The notes beneath the pieces are model-generated. The model had not been told where the DNA came from and did not search any database. It was given only the letters and a program-made list of their open reading frames with translations. Made by a program: the position numbers and the translations under genes. 64,000 bases of DNA from Alistipes ihumii AP11 (lineage in GTDB: Bacteria; Bacteroidota; Bacteroidia; Bacteroidales; Rikenellaceae). This document shows positions 1-8,788 of this stretch, in pieces. The stretch's first letter is position 1, and each line of letters starts with the position of its first letter. The stretch covers positions 248,001 through 312,000 of the forward strand of contig NZ_CP102294.1 of the NCBI RefSeq assembly GCF_025144665.1, read 5' to 3'.

Positions 1-39
1 CGCATTCGGAAGTCCGGACGCGGCCTGCTCGAGCAGTAG
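1..39 (+). CDS. C-terminal end of an upstream gene, possibly NusB (partial)
   Basis: The window opens in frame 1 with twelve codons ending RKSGRGLLEQ and a TAG stop. A basic Lys-x-Gly-Arg-Gly-Leu tail resembles the C-terminus of NusB in Bacteroidales, and NusB commonly lies just upstream of yajC in these genomes, so a truncated nusB is my best guess. Another frame is also open until base 94, so the assignment is weak. Only the preceding sequence would settle it. Confidence 0.3.
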   Translation, partial: RIRKSGRGLLEQ

Positions 40-95
40 CGGAGTGGCACCGAAGTTGCTCTCCGGCCGATGTTCCGTAAAAATCGCAAGGTAGG

Positions 96-515
96 ATGAC
101 AAAGTCGATTCTTTTTCTCGTGGCGGTCGTTTGTGCCGTCGGCTGCGTGGACCGCACGTCTCTGAACGACGGTACCCGCGAGGCCGTTGCATCGAGAACG
201 ATTCTGCTTGCAGACTCGATGTCGCGCGATACGGTCGATCTGGGACGCATGCGTCAAGGCGAGATCGTCCGGCAGCGTCTGCTGCTCGAGAACGGATACC
301 GGGAACCTATGGTGATCCTGTCCGTCTCGACGAGTTGCGGCTGCACGTCGGCCGAGTTCGACCGACATCCCGTACAGCCCGGAGCCCTTTCCGATTTTTC
401 GTTCGAGTTCGACAGCAAGGGATTCGCGGGCGATCAGATCAAGCATATCACGCTGCGCACATCGGCTTCTCCGAAGCCGTTCACGATCGTCGTAACGGGC
501 TGTGTGGCCCGGTAA
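96..515 (+). CDS. DUF1573 family lipoprotein
   Basis: A 139-residue secreted protein. The N-terminus is a lipoprotein signal peptide (hydrophobic residues 5-15, lipobox AVGC with Cys17). The rest fits a DUF1573 domain, an Ig-like beta sandwich: the family signature of a Ser-x-Ser-Cys-Gly-Cys-Thr core is visible around residues 77-84, preceded by a segment in which the protein is said to be reduced relative to a reference (DLGRMRQGE) and followed by the pattern PGALSDFSFEFDS. DUF1573 proteins are abundant in Bacteroidetes envelopes and have no firm biochemical role. The ATG at 96 has a purine-rich AAGGTAGG directly before it. It lies in the usual Bacteroidales slot between nusB and yajC. Confidence 0.8.
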   Translation: MTKSILFLVAVVCAVGCVDRTSLNDGTREAVASRTILLADSMSRDTVDLGRMRQGEIVRQRLLLENGYREPMVILSVSTSCGCTSAEFDRHPVQPGALSDFSFEFDSKGFAGDQIKHITLRTSASPKPFTIVVTGCVAR

Positions 516-559
516 TCTTTCGGACAGACGAATGAAACCGAATTTACCTTTCCTGCGCG

Positions 560-589
560 TTGGTAAATCCGAATTATCGCTTAACTTTG
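560..589 (+). promoter_or_regulatory. Bacteroidetes-type promoter of yajC
   Basis: TAACTTTG at 582-589 matches the -7 consensus TAnnTTTG. A TTGG at 560-563 sits 18 bases upstream in the position of the -33 TTTG element. Transcription would begin about 20 bases before the yajC ATG. Confidence 0.6.
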
Positions 590-612
590 CAAGAAACAAT
601 TTATAATACTTG

Positions 613-942
613 ATGAATATGGATTTGATGACAGTTATGCTTCAAGCTGCCGCTCCTGCCGGCGGAGGAAGCGCCTCTTTTCTGATTATGATGGTGCTGA
701 TTTTCGCCGTGATGTATTTCTTTATGATCCGTCCTCAGCAGAAGCGTCAGAAAGAGCTGGTGAAATTCCGCAACGCGCTCGAGAAAGGGCAGAAAATCAT
801 AACGGCCGGCGGTATCTACGGTACGATCAAAGAGGTGAAGGAGACTTACGTTCTGGTCGAAGTCGATAGCAACGTGGCTATCCGGGTCGACAAGAACATG
901 GTGATGAAAGATCCGTCCGATCTGGCCGCTCAGGCCAAATAG
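613..942 (+). CDS. yajC: Sec translocon accessory subunit YajC
   Basis: A 109-residue inner-membrane protein of the SecDF-YajC complex, which assists Sec-dependent export. It has one transmembrane helix (about residues 20-40) followed directly by the family hallmark MIRPQQKRQKE and a small soluble domain containing AGGIYGTIKEV and the acidic, valine-rich strand LVEVDSNVAIRVDK. Length and motif order are typical. I chose the ATG at 613; a TTG at 610 precedes it, and an ATG at 619 is also possible. A promoter at 560-589 and a strong terminator at 1026-1060 suggest it is a single-gene unit. Confidence 0.95.
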   Translation: MNMDLMTVMLQAAAPAGGGSASFLIMMVLIFAVMYFFMIRPQQKRQKELVKFRNALEKGQKIITAGGIYGTIKEVKETYVLVEVDSNVAIRVDKNMVMKDPSDLAAQAK

Positions 943-1025
943 GCTCGGCGGGGCAAAAGCGACGAGAGGCGACTTGCGGATCGAGCGATCGACGAGGGCC
1001 TCTGCGTACGGAATACGTAATTTCG

Positions 1026-1060
1026 GCGATGCTGCGATTTTCGTAGCATCGCTGTTTTTT
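1026..1060 (+). terminator. Rho-independent terminator of yajC
   Basis: An 11-bp stem (1026-1036 with 1042-1052, one G-U pair), a short T-rich loop, then TGTTTTTT. This is the only clear element in the 362-base gap 943-1304; no gene is supported there. Confidence 0.8.
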
Positions 1061-1304
1061 GCGCGTCGGACCGCGTTCCGTGCGGGAGCTCCGACGAGGC
1101 GCGTTCGCCGGGCAGTAATATGGAATCCCGTCCGCTCGGGAGTTTCGCCTCTGTTAGCGGAAGGCAAGGGGCGGATGGTTGCTCTTCTAAGGTCGGAACG
1201 GTACATCCGCTGATCCTTGTTGCGAAAGAGCGAGGCCGGGTAGGTCGGAATAGCGCTGTGTGCGGGACGGGCATGATCCGGAAGGGAAACCGTTTCCCAG
1301 TCGC

Positions 1305-2396
1305 TCAGACGCCGAACAGAAATGGGAAAGGCTCGCTTTCCCGGAACTCCCCGGCCGCATTCCCTGCGTAGATTTCCCCTCCGGTGAGCGACAGTTTCTT
1401 GACCGGAGCTCCGGAGGAAAAATCGAGTCCTTTCAGGTCGATCCAGAAAATATCGGGGCTGAGGGTCGATTCGAAAAAGTAGACGCGGTTTTTCTGGTCC
1501 GATACGGTCCTCCAGCGGGTGGAGGCGATATAGGGCCTTTCGGGCAGGGATATGCCGAGCGGGACCGAAACGTTGCGCATTACGCTGAAAACGGCGGCTA
1601 CGGCCGTGCGCGGGTCGGCCGTCTGCTCTACGGCATTGATATAGAACGAGGCCCGGACGAAACGGTCGGTCGCCCGGTTCGTTCCCGGAAGCATGACCAG
1701 ACCGCCGATCTGCTCCCAATAGTCGTTCAGCGTGATTTGTTTGTCGTAGGTGGGCGAGTTAGTCATCACCTGACATTGCCGTCCGTGATGTACGATCAGC
1801 TTTCCCTCGATGTATTCGAAGATGGCGCTGTTGCCGGTCGTGTCCGATATCGACAAGTGAAGCGTCGACCGGCTCCCGTTCGGCAGGTCGGGCGCGTCGA
1901 TGCGGAACTCGTCCCGGCTCAGCGCGGCGACGGCCTCGTCGACCGTGGCGAAGTTGTCGAGCACATACTGGGTCCAGATGCTCAGGCCCATCACCGGGCG
2001 GTCGTCGTTCGGCCGCGTGTACGACGACTCGGTCAGAAACAGCAGATTGGCCACGAGTCCCCGCTCGTTCATGCCGTCGCAAGTGCCGATGTCGTATCCG
2101 GCCGTGACGACGCTGCCGTAGCGGGAGGTCCACCGGACCGAATGCTCGCCGAGACCGCCCTTTTTATGCATGCCTCGCGGAAACAGGTAGATGTTCGACT
2201 GAGGGTCTTCCTTCCAATCCATCGTGCGGCCGGTGACGATCATGCCGTCGGGACCCAGATATACGGCTCTCGTGCAGGCTTCCGAACGGGCCGGGACGAA
2301 CAGAGCCCCGGCAGCGGCCGCAAAAGCGATCATAAAGGCTGCGGCGCTCGGGCCGCGGCGTTTGGACGGAGTATGAAACGAATCGATGTATGACAT
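1305..2396 (-). CDS. Secreted choloylglycine hydrolase (bile salt hydrolase-like)
   Basis: A 363-residue Ntn-hydrolase of the choloylglycine hydrolase / penicillin V acylase family, which cleaves linear amides such as conjugated bile salts. A signal peptide ends at SEA, so cleavage exposes Cys41 as the N-terminal nucleophile (start CTRAVYLG). Other catalytic positions of the family are visible: Arg and Asp in GRTMDW, Asn in NERGLVANLL, Asn in VMTNSPTYDKQ, and Arg in NRATDRFVRAS. The ATG at 2396 gives a normal signal peptide; an ATG at 2333 would also work. The open frame extends further upstream but that part is not protein-like. Substrate (bile salt, penicillin V or an N-acyl amide) cannot be decided from sequence. 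It stands alone, facing away from yajC. Confidence 0.88.
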   Translation of the reverse strand: MSYIDSFHTPSKRRGPSAAAFMIAFAAAAGALFVPARSEACTRAVYLGPDGMIVTGRTMDWKEDPQSNIYLFPRGMHKKGGLGEHSVRWTSRYGSVVTAGYDIGTCDGMNERGLVANLLFLTESSYTRPNDDRPVMGLSIWTQYVLDNFATVDEAVAALSRDEFRIDAPDLPNGSRSTLHLSISDTTGNSAIFEYIEGKLIVHHGRQCQVMTNSPTYDKQITLNDYWEQIGGLVMLPGTNRATDRFVRASFYINAVEQTADPRTAVAAVFSVMRNVSVPLGISLPERPYIASTRWRTVSDQKNRVYFFESTLSPDIFWIDLKGLDFSSGAPVKKLSLTGGEIYAGNAAGEFRESEPFPFLFGV

Positions 2397-2592
2397 GGCA
2401 AGGCGTTTTGGCTTGCCGGAGAAAAAATCCCGGCGAAGATCGATGATCTGTTCGCTGTCAAATATCGTACCCGTTCGTCGTCCCGGCGACTCCGGATGCC
2501 ATTGGGCCGAATCGGAATACGCGTTTGCCGGAAATCGGGCAGGTGTGTCGCGGTAAGGGATAAACGCGGCTGCCTGAATTTTAACGTATAGC

Positions 2593-2637
2593 AAGCGAGC
2601 CCCGCGAGGGATAGAATAACCGTCGCGGGGCTCGCTT
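2593..2637 (-). terminator. Large perfect hairpin downstream of the DUF5606 gene
   Basis: A 15-bp perfect stem (2593-2607 with 2623-2637) around a 15-base loop, lying 52 bases beyond the stop of the minus-strand DUF5606 gene. There is no long T tract, so it may act as a processing or stabilising stem as well as a terminator. Confidence 0.6.
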
Positions 2638-2688
2638 ACCATTGGACTTTCGGAGAACGTCGGGCGTCTCGCTGCGGAAACAACGGTT

Positions 2689-3114
2689 CTATTCCGCGTC
2701 TTGCGTTTTCCCGTCCGCTTGCTCGTCGTCCTTGAAGTCGGTCATTCCCGCTTCCAAAAGCAGGTTGTACCACAGTGCCACTTTCTTGATATCCGATACG
2801 TGCACGCGGTCGCGGTCGTATTCGGGAAGGGCTTCGGCGAAGAATTTTTTCAAATCTTCCGGAGCGGATTTGTGGCTCAGGACGGGCTGGCCGGCATGCT
2901 TGTCGTAAATCTGTTGGAATACCTGCGCCAGCGGAGCGTCGTCGTTCTCGGTGAAAATGGCGATTTCTCCCAGCGAGCTGACCTTGGCGGATGCCGAGGC
3001 GCAGGAGCGGACGCCGCTGCCGAGTTGCTCGACGATGATGCCGTTCTTGCTCTGCGCGACGAACTTGTACAGCCCGCTTTGTCCCGAAATAGCCAGTATC
3101 TCTTTCAGTTTCAT
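2689..3114 (-). CDS. DUF5606 domain protein
   Basis: A 141-residue soluble protein beginning MKLKEILAISGQSGLYKF, the conserved opening of the DUF5606 family, which is largely confined to Bacteroidetes. The N-terminal 50 residues form the conserved domain (KNGIIVEQLGSG). The middle holds EIAIFTEND and a helical section with LALWYN-type residues (VALWYNLLLEAGM), and the C-terminus is acidic and probably disordered (EQADGKTQDAE). No signal peptide or membrane segment is seen. The function is unknown. A promoter -7 box (3139-3146, minus strand) lies 25 bases upstream and a large hairpin follows, so it is probably monocistronic. Confidence 0.8.
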   Translation of the reverse strand: MKLKEILAISGQSGLYKFVAQSKNGIIVEQLGSGVRSCASASAKVSSLGEIAIFTENDDAPLAQVFQQIYDKHAGQPVLSHKSAPEDLKKFFAEALPEYDRDRVHVSDIKKVALWYNLLLEAGMTDFKDDEQADGKTQDAE

Positions 3115-3138
3115 AGTCGTAAAGGTTTAAATCCGGAG

Positions 3139-3146
3139 CAAATATA
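3139..3146 (-). promoter_or_regulatory. -7 promoter element of the DUF5606 gene
   Basis: Minus-strand TATATTTG matches TAnnTTTG and sits 25 bases upstream of the ATG at 3114. Confidence 0.5.
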
Positions 3147-3441
3147 GCAAAATATGCCGTAGGCGCTTGCGTGTCGGCCGATTTTTGTTCCGTCCGGTCC
3201 GATCATGCTATATAGATTTTATCTAAACGTTAAAATTAGGAAATTTCTGTATTTTTTTCTAAAATTGCAAATTGGAAAAGTCCGAAAATGAGCGGCCGGA
3301 CCGGCGTGTGCGCATGGCGTGCCGGGAGACGGCGGGAGTTTTCCTGCATAACGAATATCGAACCCACTGATGTAAAGAAGGTGCGGCGGATCGCGGAGGC
3401 GGTCGGGTCGCTCGAAATCAAAAAAACAGAGAGAAGAACCG
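3147..3441 (+). other. Leader region upstream of thrA
   Basis: About 295 bases between divergent genes. It is AT-rich at 3200-3280 and contains TAAAATTG at 3260-3267, one mismatch from the Bacteroidetes -7 box, the best promoter candidate for the threonine operon. I looked for a leader peptide rich in Thr/Ile codons with a terminator/antiterminator pair and did not find one. Confidence 0.35.
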
Positions 3442-5877
3442 ATGAAAGTGTTGAAGTTTGGCGGATCGTCCGTAGGTTCCGCAGAAGGATTGTCACAGGT
3501 GAAGAAGGTGGTCGGAGCATGTACGGAGGACGCGATCGTCGTCGTATCGGCTTTGGGCGGCATAACCGACCAGCTTTTGCAGACGGCCCGGACGGCCGCT
3601 GCGGGCGATGACGGCTATGCCGCTTCGTTGGCGGAAATGGTCGCGCGGCATTACGGGTTGGCCGATACGGTCGTGCTGAAGGAGAACCTGCCGTCGGTTC
3701 GCGAGCAAATCGGCCGCCTGCTCGACGAGCTCTCCAATATTTTCAAAGGAGTCTATCTGATCAAGGACCTTTCGCCGAAAACGACCGACGCGATCGTCAG
3801 CTATGGCGAGCGGCTTTCATCGGTGATCGTTTGCGGAGCACTTCCCGGAGCGGTCCGTTACGATGCGCGCCGGTTCGTCAAGACGAAGCCCTATTTCGGG
3901 CGGCATATCGTCGACTTCGCATCGACCGAGGAACTGATCCGCGAGACGTTCCGGCAGATGCCGCACACGGTGGTCGTGCCCGGCTTCATCGCGAGCGATC
4001 TGGCGAGCGGGGACGCTACGAACCTCGGCCGAGGAGGTTCGGACTATACGGCGGCGATTCTCGCCTCGACCCTCGATGCCGCGATGCTCGAAATCTGGAC
4101 CGACGTCGACGGTTTCATGACCGCCGACCCGAAAGTGATCAACAACGCCTACGTGATCGAGCGTCTGAGCTATGTCGAGGCGATGGAGCTGTGCAATTTC
4201 GGCGCGAAGGTGATCTATCCGCCGACGATTTTCCCCGCCTACCACAAGAATATTCCGATCGTCATCAGGAATACGTTCAATCTCGATTCGCCCGGCACGT
4301 TCATCTCGCGCGAGCATGTGAAGGACCCCAGCCGGGCGATCAAGGGGATTTCGTCGATCAACGACACCTGCCTGATTACGATTCAGGGACTGGGCATGGT
4401 CGGCGTGATCGGCGTCAATTACAGGATATTCAAGACGCTGGCCAAATCGGGCATCAGCGTGTTCTTCGTCTCGCAGGCGGCTTCCGAGAATACGACGTCG
4501 ATAGGCGTCCGCAACGCCGACGCTGCGGTGGCGGTCGAAGTGCTCTCGGCCGAGTTCGCTCAGGAAATCGCCATGGGAGAGATCAACCGGATCAAGCAGG
4601 AGCCCAATCTGGCCACGATCGCGATCGTGGGCGAGAACATGAAGCATACGCCCGGCATCGCGGGACGGCTTTTCGGTACGCTGGGGCGCAACGGCATCAA
4701 TGTGATCGCCTGCGCTCAGGGCGCGTCGGAGACCAACATTTCGTTCGTCGTCTCGCTCGAGAGCTTGCGCAAGTCGCTCAACGTGATCCATGATTCGTTC
4801 TTTCTGTCGGACTATCAGGTGCTCAATATTTTCATCGCCGGCGTCGGGCTCGTGGGCAGCAATCTGCTCGAGCAGATACGGTTGCAGCAGCAGACACTGA
4901 TGAAGAACAACTCGCTGCAAATCCGCGTCGTCGGGGCGACCAACTCCCGGCGCTTCGTCGTCAACCGCGACGGACTCGACCTGACGACTTACAAGCAGGA
5001 GCTGGAGCATTCCCGGAACGAATCGTCGCCCGAGCGTTTCCGCGACGAGATTCTGAGGATGAACATCTTCAACTCGGTTTTCGTCGATTGTACGGCGAGC
5101 GCCGAAGTGGCCGGAATCTACAAGGATCTGCTCGAGCACAACGTGTCGGTCGTGGCGGCCAACAAGATCGCCGCCTCGTCGTCCTACGAGCGTTATGCCG
5201 AGCTCAAGTCGATCGCGCGCAAGCGGGGCGTCAAGTTTCTTTTCGAAACGAACGTGGGCGCCGGCCTGCCGATCATCAACACGATCAGCGATCTGATCAA
5301 CAGCGGTGACCGCATTATCAAGATCGAGGCGGTCGTGTCGGGTACGCTGAACTTCATTTTCAACGAGATGAGCGCGACCGTTCCGATGAGCCGGGCGATC
5401 CGTATGGCGCAGGAGGCCGGATACGCCGAGCCCGATCCGAGGGTCGATCTGAGCGGTACGGACGTGATCCGCAAGCTCGTGATCCTGTCGCGCGAGGCGG
5501 GTTACCGCGTCGAGCAGGCCGATGTCAAGAAAGAGTTGTTCATTCCCGAGAAGTATTTCGAGGGGTCGGTCGAGGAGTTCTGGCGCCGGATTCCCGAGGT
5601 GGACGCCGATTTCGAGCAGCGCCGCCGGAGGCTGGAAGCCGCCGGGTTGCGCTGGCGTTTCGTGGCCTGCATGGAGAACGGCCGGACCGAAGTATCGCTG
5701 CGCGAGGTGGATAGCGAGAGTCCTTTCTATCACTTGGCCGGCAGCAACAACGTGATTCTGCTGACGACCGAGCGGTACAAGGAGTACCCGATGCAAATCA
5801 AGGGCTACGGAGCCGGGGCGAGCGTGACTGCTGCCGGCGTGTTCGCCGATATCATCAGCATCGCCAATATCCGGTAA
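3442..5877 (+). CDS. thrA: Bifunctional aspartate kinase / homoserine dehydrogenase
   Basis: An 811-residue fusion catalysing the first and third steps from aspartate to threonine and methionine. Residues 1 to about 290 are the aspartokinase domain, starting with the phosphate-binding KFGGSSVGS and containing GRGGSDYTAAIL and the WTDVDGFMTADP loop. Two ACT regulatory domains follow (about 310-455; GLGMVGVIGV and GENMKHTPGIAGRLF), which usually mediate threonine feedback inhibition. The homoserine dehydrogenase part (about 465-811) has an NAD(P)-binding GVGLVGS and the catalytic-region sequence GAGLPIINTISDL. Length equals that of E. coli ThrA. The ATG at 3442 follows AGAGAAG. It is first in the operon thrA-apgM-thrC. 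Confidence 0.97.
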   Translation: MKVLKFGGSSVGSAEGLSQVKKVVGACTEDAIVVVSALGGITDQLLQTARTAAAGDDGYAASLAEMVARHYGLADTVVLKENLPSVREQIGRLLDELSNIFKGVYLIKDLSPKTTDAIVSYGERLSSVIVCGALPGAVRYDARRFVKTKPYFGRHIVDFASTEELIRETFRQMPHTVVVPGFIASDLASGDATNLGRGGSDYTAAILASTLDAAMLEIWTDVDGFMTADPKVINNAYVIERLSYVEAMELCNFGAKVIYPPTIFPAYHKNIPIVIRNTFNLDSPGTFISREHVKDPSRAIKGISSINDTCLITIQGLGMVGVIGVNYRIFKTLAKSGISVFFVSQAASENTTSIGVRNADAAVAVEVLSAEFAQEIAMGEINRIKQEPNLATIAIVGENMKHTPGIAGRLFGTLGRNGINVIACAQGASETNISFVVSLESLRKSLNVIHDSFFLSDYQVLNIFIAGVGLVGSNLLEQIRLQQQTLMKNNSLQIRVVGATNSRRFVVNRDGLDLTTYKQELEHSRNESSPERFRDEILRMNIFNSVFVDCTASAEVAGIYKDLLEHNVSVVAANKIAASSSYERYAELKSIARKRGVKFLFETNVGAGLPIINTISDLINSGDRIIKIEAVVSGTLNFIFNEMSATVPMSRAIRMAQEAGYAEPDPRVDLSGTDVIRKLVILSREAGYRVEQADVKKELFIPEKYFEGSVEEFWRRIPEVDADFEQRRRRLEAAGLRWRFVACMENGRTEVSLREVDSESPFYHLAGSNNVILLTTERYKEYPMQIKGYGAGASVTAAGVFADIISIANIR

Positions 5878-6069
5878 GCTCCTGCTCCGGCGGCGTGATT
5901 GCGGCCGGACGATTCTTCGATTCCGACTGCCGGAAAGAGAGAAGACGGAGGCGGCCTTCGCTGCGGGACGGGAGTCTTTCGCGTACGGTGAGACCGGGGG
6001 CGAGGACGATATGAGGCGCAGAGCATTGTCGGAGGAGAGGCTTTGGAAAAGACAATAAACGAGTTGCAG

Positions 6070-7281
6070 ATGAAATACATCATTATTCTGGGAGACGGCA
6101 TGGCGGACGAGCCGATCGGCTCTTTGGGGGGGAGAACGCCTCTTCAGGCCGCCTGCAAGCCGTCGATCGACCGGGTCGCGGCGTTGGGGCGGAGCGGAAT
6201 GCTCGCCACGGTTCCTGCCGGGTTCGCTCCCGGCAGCGAGATCGCCAACCTTTCTGTTCTGGGATACGACCTGCCGAAAGTGTTCGAGGGGCGCGGTTCG
6301 CTCGAAGCGGCCAGCATGGGCGTGCGGATCGAGGACGGCGAGATGGCCATGCGCTGCAATCTGCTGACGATCGAGCAGGGACGGATCAAAAACCATTCGG
6401 CCGGGCATATTACCAGCGAGGAGGCCGCCGAGCTGATCGTTTTTCTCCAGAAGGAGCTGGGCGGCGGGGACGCTAATTTTTTTCCCGGCGTGTCCTATCG
6501 TCATCTGCTGAAGCTCAAGGGCGGCGACAAGCGGATTGCGACGACGCCTCCTCACGACGTGCCGGGGACTCCGTACCGGGATGTGCTGGTCCGGGCCTTG
6601 GTCCCCGAAGCCGAGGCGACGGCCGTCCGCATCAACGAGTTGGTCGAGCGTTCGCAGGAGTTACTGAAGGATCATCCGGTCAACCGGGCCCGAGTGGCGG
6701 CCGGCAAGGAGCCTGCCAACAGCATTTGGCCCTGGTCGCCGGGTTACCGTCCGCGAATGGAAACGCTGATGCAGCGTTACGGCATCCGTGACGGAGTCGT
6801 GATTTCGGCCGTCGACCTGATCAAGGGTATCGGCGTTTATGCCGGCCTGAAGCCGGTCGACGTCGAGGGGGCGACCGGGCTGTATACGACCAATTACGAA
6901 GGCAAGGCACGGGCCGCGCTCGATGCGCTGCGCACGCACGATTTCGTTTTTCTGCATATCGAGGCGAGCGACGAGGCCGGACACGAGGGCGATGCCGAGC
7001 TGAAGGTCCGGACGATCGAGTACCTCGACTCGCGGGTCGTGAAGACGATTCTCGATGAGATATCCGGCTGGGACGAGCCCGTGTCGATGGCCATTCTGCC
7101 CGATCATCCGACGCCCTGCGCCCTGCGGACGCATACGGCCAAGCCGGTACCGTTCACGATTTACCGTACCGGTGTGTCGGGCGACGGCGTGCAGCGTTTC
7201 GACGAGCGGTCCGCGCAGGAGGGCAGTTACGGAAACCTGTCGGGCGACGAGTTTATGAATTTGTTTATCGACGGCGACTGA
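6070..7281 (+). CDS. apgM: ApgM-like enzyme, presumed homoserine kinase
   Basis: A 403-residue alkaline phosphatase-superfamily protein of the archaeal-type cofactor-independent phosphoglycerate mutase (ApgM) group. Metal-ligand motifs are visible: GDGMADEP near the N-terminus, the region ending FEGRGSLEAAS with the candidate nucleophilic Ser, DEAGHEGD, and LPDHPTPCALRTHT. Automated pipelines would call it phosphoglycerate mutase. It sits between thrA and thrC, no GHMP-type ThrB is in the operon, and this subfamily has been proposed to be the homoserine kinase of Bacteroidetes and some other bacteria. I therefore infer homoserine kinase. The start is the ATG at 6070, since the residues from a TTG at 6043 do not belong to the conserved N-terminus MKYIIILGDG. 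Confidence 0.85.
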   Translation: MKYIIILGDGMADEPIGSLGGRTPLQAACKPSIDRVAALGRSGMLATVPAGFAPGSEIANLSVLGYDLPKVFEGRGSLEAASMGVRIEDGEMAMRCNLLTIEQGRIKNHSAGHITSEEAAELIVFLQKELGGGDANFFPGVSYRHLLKLKGGDKRIATTPPHDVPGTPYRDVLVRALVPEAEATAVRINELVERSQELLKDHPVNRARVAAGKEPANSIWPWSPGYRPRMETLMQRYGIRDGVVISAVDLIKGIGVYAGLKPVDVEGATGLYTTNYEGKARAALDALRTHDFVFLHIEASDEAGHEGDAELKVRTIEYLDSRVVKTILDEISGWDEPVSMAILPDHPTPCALRTHTAKPVPFTIYRTGVSGDGVQRFDERSAQEGSYGNLSGDEFMNLFIDGD

Positions 7282-7372
7282 TAGCGCGCACGCTCGGTTG
7301 CCGGATCGACCGGCCGCCTCGGCGCGTTCGGATAGCCGGCCGGAACGGTCCGGATATTTCAATAGAAAACAG

Positions 7373-8680
7373 ATGAATTACTACAGTACCAACCGCCGTG
7401 CCGCGGAAGCCTCGCTCAAGGAGGCCGTCGTGCGCGGACTGGCCCCGGACAGGGGGCTCTACATGCCCGGGCGCATCGAGCGTTTGCCCGAGTCGTTTTT
7501 CCGCGAGATGCCGGGCCTTTCTTTCGTACAGATCGCCTGCCGCGTGGCCGAGGCGTTCTTCGGCGAGGATGTCGATGCGGACGCTTTGCAGCGCATAGTG
7601 ACCGATACGCTGAGTTTCGACGCGCCGGTGGTCCGGGTCGAGGACCGCGTCTGGTCTTTGGAACTTTTTCACGGACCGACGCTGGCGTTCAAGGATGTCG
7701 GCGGCCGTTTCATGGCCCGCATGCTTTCCTATTTTCTCGGGCGCGGGGGAGACCGCGTCACGGTACTGGTCGCCACGTCGGGCGATACGGGCAGCGCCGT
7801 AGCCAACGGGTTTCTGGACGTGGAGGGTATCGACGTAGTCGTACTCTATCCGAAAGGGAAGGTCAGCGAGATTCAGGAGAAGCAGTTCACGACGCTGGGT
7901 CGTAACATTACGGCGCTCGAGATCGACGGCACGTTCGACGATTGTCAGCGGCTGGTCAAGGCCGCGTTTATGGACCGGGAGCTCGGCGAGCGCCTTTCGC
8001 TGACCTCGGCTAATTCGATCAACGTCGCGCGCTTTCTGCCGCAGGCGTTCTACTATTTCAACGCCTATGCCCGGCTGCGCGAGGCCGGCCTGTCGGGACC
8101 GATCGTCGTCAGCGTGCCGAGCGGCAATTTCGGCAATCTGACGGCGGGACTGTTCGCCAAAAGGATGGGATTGCCAGTGAAGCGGTTCATTGCGGCCAAT
8201 AACCGGAACGATATTTTCTATCACTATTTGCAGACGGGAAATTACGAGCCCCGGCCGTCGGTCGCTACGATCGCCAATGCGATGGACGTAGGCGATCCGA
8301 GCAATTTCGCCCGCATACTCGACTTGTACGGCCGTTCTCTCGAAGCGATCCGGGCCGACATATCCGCTGCCCGCTACGACGACGAGCAGATTTGCCGGGC
8401 GATTGCCGAGACGCTTGAGCGGACGGGGTATTTGCTCGATCCGCACGGGGCATGCGGTTACCTCGCTTTGTGCGAAGGGCTGCGCGAGGACGAGACGGGA
8501 GTCTTTCTCGAAACGGCGCATCCGGCCAAGTTCCGCGACCGCGTGGAGCCGGTTATCGGCCGGAGCATCGAAATTCCGGCTCGCCTCGCCGAGTTCATGA
8601 GAGGGAAGAAGCTGTCGGTCGAGTTACCGGCCGATTTTGAAACTTTCAAAAAATACCTGATCGGGGAATCGGATATTTAA
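7373..8680 (+). CDS. thrC: Threonine synthase
   Basis: A 435-residue PLP enzyme converting O-phosphohomoserine to threonine. The N-terminal YYSTNRRA begins the family domain; the PLP lysine is Lys107 in HGPTLAFKD; the phosphate-binding loop TSGDTGSA follows and PSGNFGN lies in the second domain. Length and order match the E. coli ThrC type. The ATG at 7373 begins the conserved N-terminus; upstream in-frame codons are not conserved. It lies 91 bases after apgM and completes the local aspartate-to-threonine set, apart from aspartate semialdehyde dehydrogenase, which is not in the window. Confidence 0.96.
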   Translation: MNYYSTNRRAAEASLKEAVVRGLAPDRGLYMPGRIERLPESFFREMPGLSFVQIACRVAEAFFGEDVDADALQRIVTDTLSFDAPVVRVEDRVWSLELFHGPTLAFKDVGGRFMARMLSYFLGRGGDRVTVLVATSGDTGSAVANGFLDVEGIDVVVLYPKGKVSEIQEKQFTTLGRNITALEIDGTFDDCQRLVKAAFMDRELGERLSLTSANSINVARFLPQAFYYFNAYARLREAGLSGPIVVSVPSGNFGNLTAGLFAKRMGLPVKRFIAANNRNDIFYHYLQTGNYEPRPSVATIANAMDVGDPSNFARILDLYGRSLEAIRADISAARYDDEQICRAIAETLERTGYLLDPHGACGYLALCEGLREDETGVFLETAHPAKFRDRVEPVIGRSIEIPARLAEFMRGKKLSVELPADFETFKKYLIGESDI

Positions 8681-8788
8681 CCCATTGTTGATCAGGGCTG
8701 TTGAAACGGTTCGAGCAGAAAGGGAGGGCCTTGGAAATATCGCTGTTAATTCTTAACTTGGCGAAAGTAAGTATTAATCCATTTCGTC

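Noticed and set aside
610-612. TTG start for yajC
   Set aside because: An ATG follows immediately and fits the family N-terminus.
3817-6555. Very long antisense open frame (over 900 codons) opposite thrA and apgM
   Set aside because: Caused by the high GC and codon pattern of the genes on the other strand; rich in Arg, His and Asp with no family signature.
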